Source: Campylobacterales bacterium
GTDB lineage: Bacteria; Campylobacterota; Campylobacteria; Campylobacterales; Arcobacteraceae
Direction: 5' to 3'
Length of the DNA: 7,702 nt
Assembly: GCA_027064245.1 (NCBI GenBank)
Contig: JAMOPZ010000412.1
Location: 1 to 7,702 of the forward strand
Part shown: positions 5,818-7,702 of the stretch, in pieces
Layout of the letters: each line of letters opens with the position of its first letter
Position numbering within the stretch: the first letter of the stretch is position 1
Translations under genes and position numbers: made by a program
Notes under the pieces: model-generated
Database searches by the model: none
Seen by the model: only the letters and a program-made list of their open reading frames with translations
What the model was told of the DNA's origin: nothing

Positions 5818-6196
5818 AGAAAACTTACGTCTTCTTGATGCAAATTTAAATAGACTAAGAGAAGGGATAAGAGTTGTTGAAGATATCTATAGATATATTT
5901 TCAACAACAAAGATATCTCTTCTCGATTAAAAACACTAAGACACAATTCTCGTATAGATCTATACGATAAATTACTTCAGTCAAGAGATATAAAAAATGA
6001 TGTTTTAAAACAATCAACCTCATCAGAACAAAATAGATCAGATCTTAACTCTATTTTAATAGCAAATTTTAAAAGAGCTCAAGAAAGTGCTAGAGTATTA
6101 GAAGAATTTGGAAAACTAATAGATACTAAAACTAGTGAAAATTTTAAATCAATTCGTTATGAATTGTATGATTTAGAAAGATATATTACAATATAA
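5810..6196 (+). CDS. Stand-alone ThiD2-type protein (putative HMP-phosphate kinase; often annotated as thiamine-phosphate pyrophosphorylase)
   Basis: A 128-residue all-helical protein matching the domain found at the N-terminus of some ThiE proteins. Signature segments are RLLDANLNRLREGIRVVED (7-25) and NFKRAQESARVLEEFGKL (86-103), with LLQSRDIKNDVLK (55-67) between. From the literature I recall that ThiD2 domains phosphorylate hydroxymethylpyrimidine phosphate in thiamine synthesis without accepting unphosphorylated HMP. The pyrophosphorylase label usually given to such proteins is misleading, because no ThiE TIM barrel is present. Whether this one is active is inference. ATG 5810 overlaps the end of the BI-1 gene by 8 nt and directly follows an in-frame GTG (5807), so translation is probably coupled. 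The stop at 6194-6196 lies inside the left copy of the 21-bp repeat, so the last codons are shared with that element. Confidence 0.8.
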   Translation: MTKENLRLLDANLNRLREGIRVVEDIYRYIFNNKDISSRLKTLRHNSRIDLYDKLLQSRDIKNDVLKQSTSSEQNRSDLNSILIANFKRAQESARVLEEFGKLIDTKTSENFKSIRYELYDLERYITI

Positions 6197-6206
6197 AAAC
6201 CGTACC
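6186..6206. repeat. 21-bp direct repeat, left copy (thiD2 stop and relic dprA 3' end)
   Basis: The sequence is TTACAATATAAAAAC, then C, then GTACC. It matches 6896-6916 at 20 of 21 positions; the only difference is C6201 against A6911. It contains the thiD2 stop codon. On the minus strand it spells GTVFIL-stop, exactly the dprA C-terminus, with ACG instead of ACT for the threonine. The match ends sharply on both sides. Confidence 0.9.
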
Positions 6207-6254
6207 ATCATTTCAAACTTAATATAATTAAATATTTACTTTAAAATAAAATTT

Positions 6255-6263
6255 TGCTATAAT
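6255..6263 (+). promoter_or_regulatory. Extended -10 promoter for the DUF4160-DUF2442 pair
   Basis: TGCTATAAT within TTTTGCTATAAT, a classic Campylobacterota sigma-70 extended -10. Transcription would start near 6270, about 20 nt before the DUF4160 ATG. This promoter lies inside the repeat-bounded cassette, so the unit carries its own expression signal. Confidence 0.7.
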
Positions 6264-6275
6264 TGTATGCACAAT
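6262..6275. promoter_or_regulatory. Inverted repeat over the -10/start site (candidate operator)
   Basis: ATTGT, four bases, ACAAT: a 5-bp inverted repeat that overlaps the last two bases of the -10 box and the predicted start of transcription. A repressor bound there would block RNA polymerase, the usual arrangement of a self-repressing small operon. The arms are short, so this is suggestive only. Confidence 0.35.
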
Positions 6276-6290
6276 ATATAAGGAAAGAAA

Positions 6291-6551
6291 ATGCCAGAAA
6301 TTAGCAGATTTTTAGGAATAAAAATATTTATGTATTTTAATGAACATAATCCACCTCATTTTCATGTTGAATATAATGAATATAAAGCTTCCATAGATAT
6401 AAAAACTTTTGGGGTTATGGAAGGTAAACTGCCATCAAAAGTTTTAGGGCTTGTTGTCGAATGGGCAGAAGATCACCAAGAAGAATTATTATCTAATTGG
6501 AATCATATTGCTAAAACTGGAGAATATCTTAAAATTAAACCTCTGGTTTAA
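6291..6551 (+). CDS. DUF4160 family protein (function unknown)
   Basis: An 86-residue protein with the DUF4160 hallmark EHNPPHFHVEY (18-28), in which His19, His23 and His25 form a possible metal-binding or catalytic cluster. The other conserved block, GKLPSKVLGLVVEWAEDHQEELLSNW, spans 45-70. An N-terminal PEISRFLGIKIFMYF segment leads into the His cluster. The length is normal for the family. The biochemical role is not established as far as I know. It is commonly encoded beside a DUF2442 protein, as here, and the pair behaves in gene layout like a toxin-antitoxin module, but I cannot say which partner would be toxic. The start is well supported: AAGGAA sits about 5 nt before the ATG and the extended -10 about 28 nt before it. 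The downstream gene follows after 17 nt. Confidence 0.85.
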   Translation: MPEISRFLGIKIFMYFNEHNPPHFHVEYNEYKASIDIKTFGVMEGKLPSKVLGLVVEWAEDHQEELLSNWNHIAKTGEYLKIKPLV

Positions 6552-6568
6552 TTTTTAAAGGATTGTCA

Positions 6569-6850
6569 ATGTTAAGTATTACAAATGCCTTATATCAAAA
6601 TGAATATAAAATATTATTAGAATTTAATGATAATAAAAAAGGTATAGTTGATTTAAAAGACTTTATATTAAATGGTAAAATTAAACCATTTAAACAACTT
6701 CAAGATATAAATAAATTTAAAAATTTTCAAGTAGATTATACTTTAAAATGGAATGATGATTTAGACTTAGCCCCTGAATATTTATATTTTAAAAGCTTTC
6801 AAAATGAACCATCATTACAATCAAAGTTTAAAGAATGGGGCTACATCTAA
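6569..6850 (+). CDS. DUF2442 family protein, partner of DUF4160
   Basis: A 93-residue protein with the DUF2442 pattern: an N-terminal strand pair around YKILLEFNDNKKGIVDLKD (about 12-30), the KPFKQLQD turn, FKNFQVDYTLKWNDDLDLAPEYLYF (about 51-75) and a short C-terminal helix ending in KEWGYI. The segment Trp-Asn-Asp-Asp-Leu-Asp-Leu-Ala-Pro with an aromatic residue after it is the most diagnostic. The molecular function of this family is not established. The start is ATG 6569, with AAAGGA (6557-6562) 6 nt upstream; an in-frame TTG at 6563 would overlap that site and is less likely. It is almost certainly co-transcribed with the DUF4160 gene 17 nt upstream, and the inverted repeat at 6876-6891 could end the transcript. 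Confidence 0.82.
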   Translation: MLSITNALYQNEYKILLEFNDNKKGIVDLKDFILNGKIKPFKQLQDINKFKNFQVDYTLKWNDDLDLAPEYLYFKSFQNEPSLQSKFKEWGYI

Positions 6851-6875
6851 CTATACCACCCAAATTCAAATTATA

Positions 6876-6891
6876 TAGAGGGACACCTCTA
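6876..6891. terminator. Hairpin between convergent DUF2442 and dprA genes
   Basis: TAGAGG, loop GACA, CCTCTA: a perfect 6-bp stem with a 4-nt loop, one of the few GC-containing stems in the window. On the plus strand it is followed by AAATTT rather than a long T run, so termination would be weak. It lies between two convergent genes and could act in both directions. It ends 4 bp before the right 21-bp repeat. Confidence 0.45.
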
Positions 6892-6895
6892 AAAT

Positions 6896-6916
6896 TTACA
6901 ATATAAAAACAGTACC
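6896..6916. repeat. 21-bp direct repeat, right copy (functional dprA 3' end)
   Basis: TTACAATATAAAAAC, then A, then GTACC; 20 of 21 positions match 6186-6206. It begins at the dprA stop codon (TTA, 6896-6898) and covers the codons for GTVFIL. Beyond 6916 the sequence continues as dprA coding sequence and no longer matches the left copy. Confidence 0.9.
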
Positions 6917-7672
6917 GTTTTTTATATTAATTTTACCTGCTAGCTCATATTCAAACATCTCATTTGGATAGTTTACTATAGCATCATCATATAAAGGGTT
7001 AGTTTGACAATATTGCAAAAATGGATCAATCTTACCATCATTTGATATAACTTTAGAAAATTTTGCTATAAATTTATCTATATCATATATAGGAATTGCT
7101 TTATTATCCTCTAACAGCTTATTTGTTCCACAACTTTGCCCTATTTGATGTGGTAAAACATATATCTCTTTACCCATTTTTAAAGCAAACTCTACACTTC
7201 TCATGGTACCACTTTTTATATCAGCTTGTGTTACTATTAAAATATCTCCTAAAGCTACAACTAACTCATTTCGTATTGGAAAATTATATCTAGTAGATGG
7301 TGTACCACTTTGAAATTGACTAAGAACTAACCCTTTTTGCTCTATAGTTTTTATCATTTGCTGATTTATAGCTGGATATCTTATATCAAGTCCAGTTCCT
7401 GCTACCATAATAGTATTATTTAATCCAGCAGAGTTATGAGCTATCGCATCTACACCCATAGCACCACCACTTACTATGGTTATACCTGCATTTGATAACT
7501 CTTTTGCTAGTATATGTGTATATTGTTGGGTGTATTGATTTGGTTTTCTTGAACCTACTATAGATATTTTATGTTTTGATAATAAAGAGTTATCTCCTAT
7601 ATAAAAAAGTTCTTTGGGATATTTTTTCATATCCTCAAGCTCTTTTATATGAAAATCTATAGTATTTATCAT
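6896..7672 (-). CDS. dprA: DNA-processing protein DprA (natural transformation)
   Basis: DprA binds incoming single-stranded DNA during natural transformation, protects it and loads RecA. The 258-residue product is a compact form, a Rossmann-like core without an N-terminal SAM domain, as I recall for other Campylobacterota. Core motifs are present: IVGSRKPNQYT (38-48), IVSGGAMGVDAIAH (66-79), GTGLDIRYP (92-100), FPIRNELVVALGD (131-143) and QADIKSGTM (149-157). After about 200 comes a variable, possibly winged-helix-like tail ending in GTVFIL. The start ATG 7672 has no good Shine-Dalgarno, but it overlaps the upstream gene's TGA as ATGA, so it is probably translated by reinitiation. The last six codons and the stop lie in the right copy of the 21-bp repeat. 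The presence of this gene suggests DNA uptake, a route by which the neighbouring cassette could have arrived. Confidence 0.93.
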   Translation of the reverse strand: MINTIDFHIKELEDMKKYPKELFYIGDNSLLSKHKISIVGSRKPNQYTQQYTHILAKELSNAGITIVSGGAMGVDAIAHNSAGLNNTIMVAGTGLDIRYPAINQQMIKTIEQKGLVLSQFQSGTPSTRYNFPIRNELVVALGDILIVTQADIKSGTMRSVEFALKMGKEIYVLPHQIGQSCGTNKLLEDNKAIPIYDIDKFIAKFSKVISNDGKIDPFLQYCQTNPLYDDAIVNYPNEMFEYELAGKINIKNGTVFIL

Positions 7673-7702
7673 AAGTTTTCTATATAAACTACATCTATAT
7701 CT
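7669..7702 (-). CDS. C-terminal end of the gene upstream of dprA (partial)
   Basis: Read on the minus strand from the window edge, one frame gives DIDVVYIENL and then TGA at 7671-7669. The stop overlaps the dprA start by four bases (ATGA), a typical coupled junction, so this is very likely the end of a real gene whose body is outside the window. Ten residues do not identify it. In Campylobacter jejuni I recall a divergent polysaccharide deacetylase family gene next to dprA, which would be the first candidate. Confidence 0.55.
   Translation of the reverse strand, partial: DIDVVYIENL

Larger units (their letters stand above)
6186..6916 (+). mobile_element. Putative inserted two-gene cassette (DUF4160-DUF2442) bounded by 21-bp repeats
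   Basis: Between the two repeat copies lies one complete transcription unit: an extended -10 promoter, two small genes and a hairpin, about 690 bp in all. No transposase, integrase or terminal inverted repeat is present. The repeats duplicate the dprA 3' end so that both dprA and thiD2 remain intact, as when an element integrates at a gene's 3' end and restores it. Removing one repeat and the interior would leave thiD2 and dprA converging with an 11-bp overlap of their ends. This is an inference from the repeat; a duplication by slippage or by recombination with foreign DNA could give the same picture. Confidence 0.5.

Noticed and set aside
6229..6238. TAAATATTTA palindrome upstream of the DUF4160 promoter
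   Set aside because: It is ten bases of only A and T in an AT-rich intergenic region, with no second copy or good spacing to the promoter. Chance is the simplest explanation.
7096..7293. Plus-strand open frame opposite dprA
   Set aside because: It is fully antisense to conserved DprA motifs, with no start signals.
7673..7702. Upstream extension of dprA in its own frame to the window edge
   Set aside because: The frame is open for 30 nt but has no start codon, and the overlapping frame ending in TGA with ATGA coupling is a better explanation. DprA length from ATG 7672 fits the compact Campylobacterota form.

Overview
The window comes from a strongly AT-rich member of the Campylobacterota, most likely an Arcobacter-type bacterium. 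Three things point there: the minus-strand order fabZ-lpxA-clpX-mreB-mreC, which as I recall is also the Campylobacter jejuni order; protein sequences of Campylobacterota type, such as a short DprA without an N-terminal SAM domain and a stand-alone ThiD2-like protein; and extended -10 promoters of the form TGnTATAAT without a clear -35 box. The assignment rests on gene content and recall, not on a search.

Layout, left to right. Positions 1-122 hold a strong minus-strand Shine-Dalgarno followed by only a 7-codon ORF, then an AT palindrome and a plus-strand -10 box. Positions 150-633 encode a two-gene type II toxin-antitoxin module, with an antitoxin of unassigned family and a RelE/ParE-fold toxin. 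It converges on a five-gene minus-strand envelope operon (649-4919) read fabZ, lpxA, clpX, mreB, mreC. These genes make unsaturated and saturated fatty acids, start lipid A synthesis, unfold proteins for ClpP and organise cell-wall elongation. Spacings are tight (1-nt overlap, 5-nt gap, 12-nt gap, 8-nt overlap), so one promoter at about 4947 probably drives all five. A 166-bp divergent intergenic region (4920-5085) separates this operon from a plus-strand pair, a Bax-inhibitor-1/YccA membrane protein and a ThiD2-like protein, which overlap by 8 nt. Next come a self-contained promoter-DUF4160-DUF2442-hairpin unit (6207-6895), then dprA on the minus strand, and at the right edge the last 10 codons of the gene upstream of dprA. 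No intergenic stretch exceeds 300 bp, and I saw no RNA gene, CRISPR array, transposase or integrase.

The most striking feature is a 21-bp direct repeat, 20/21 identical, at 6186-6206 and 6896-6916. It brackets the DUF4160-DUF2442 unit exactly. The right copy encodes the last six codons and stop of dprA. The left copy contains the thiD2 stop, and on the minus strand it still spells the same dprA C-terminus, with one synonymous difference. This looks like a small two-gene cassette inserted where thiD2 and dprA once converged, duplicating the dprA 3' end so that both host genes stayed intact. The RelE module at the other end of the window has a similar but weaker arrangement: it sits against the 3' end of mreC, and a 12-bp piece of that end recurs at 8-19. 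The window therefore reads as a conserved housekeeping core with two small toxin-antitoxin-like cassettes placed at the 3' ends of core genes.
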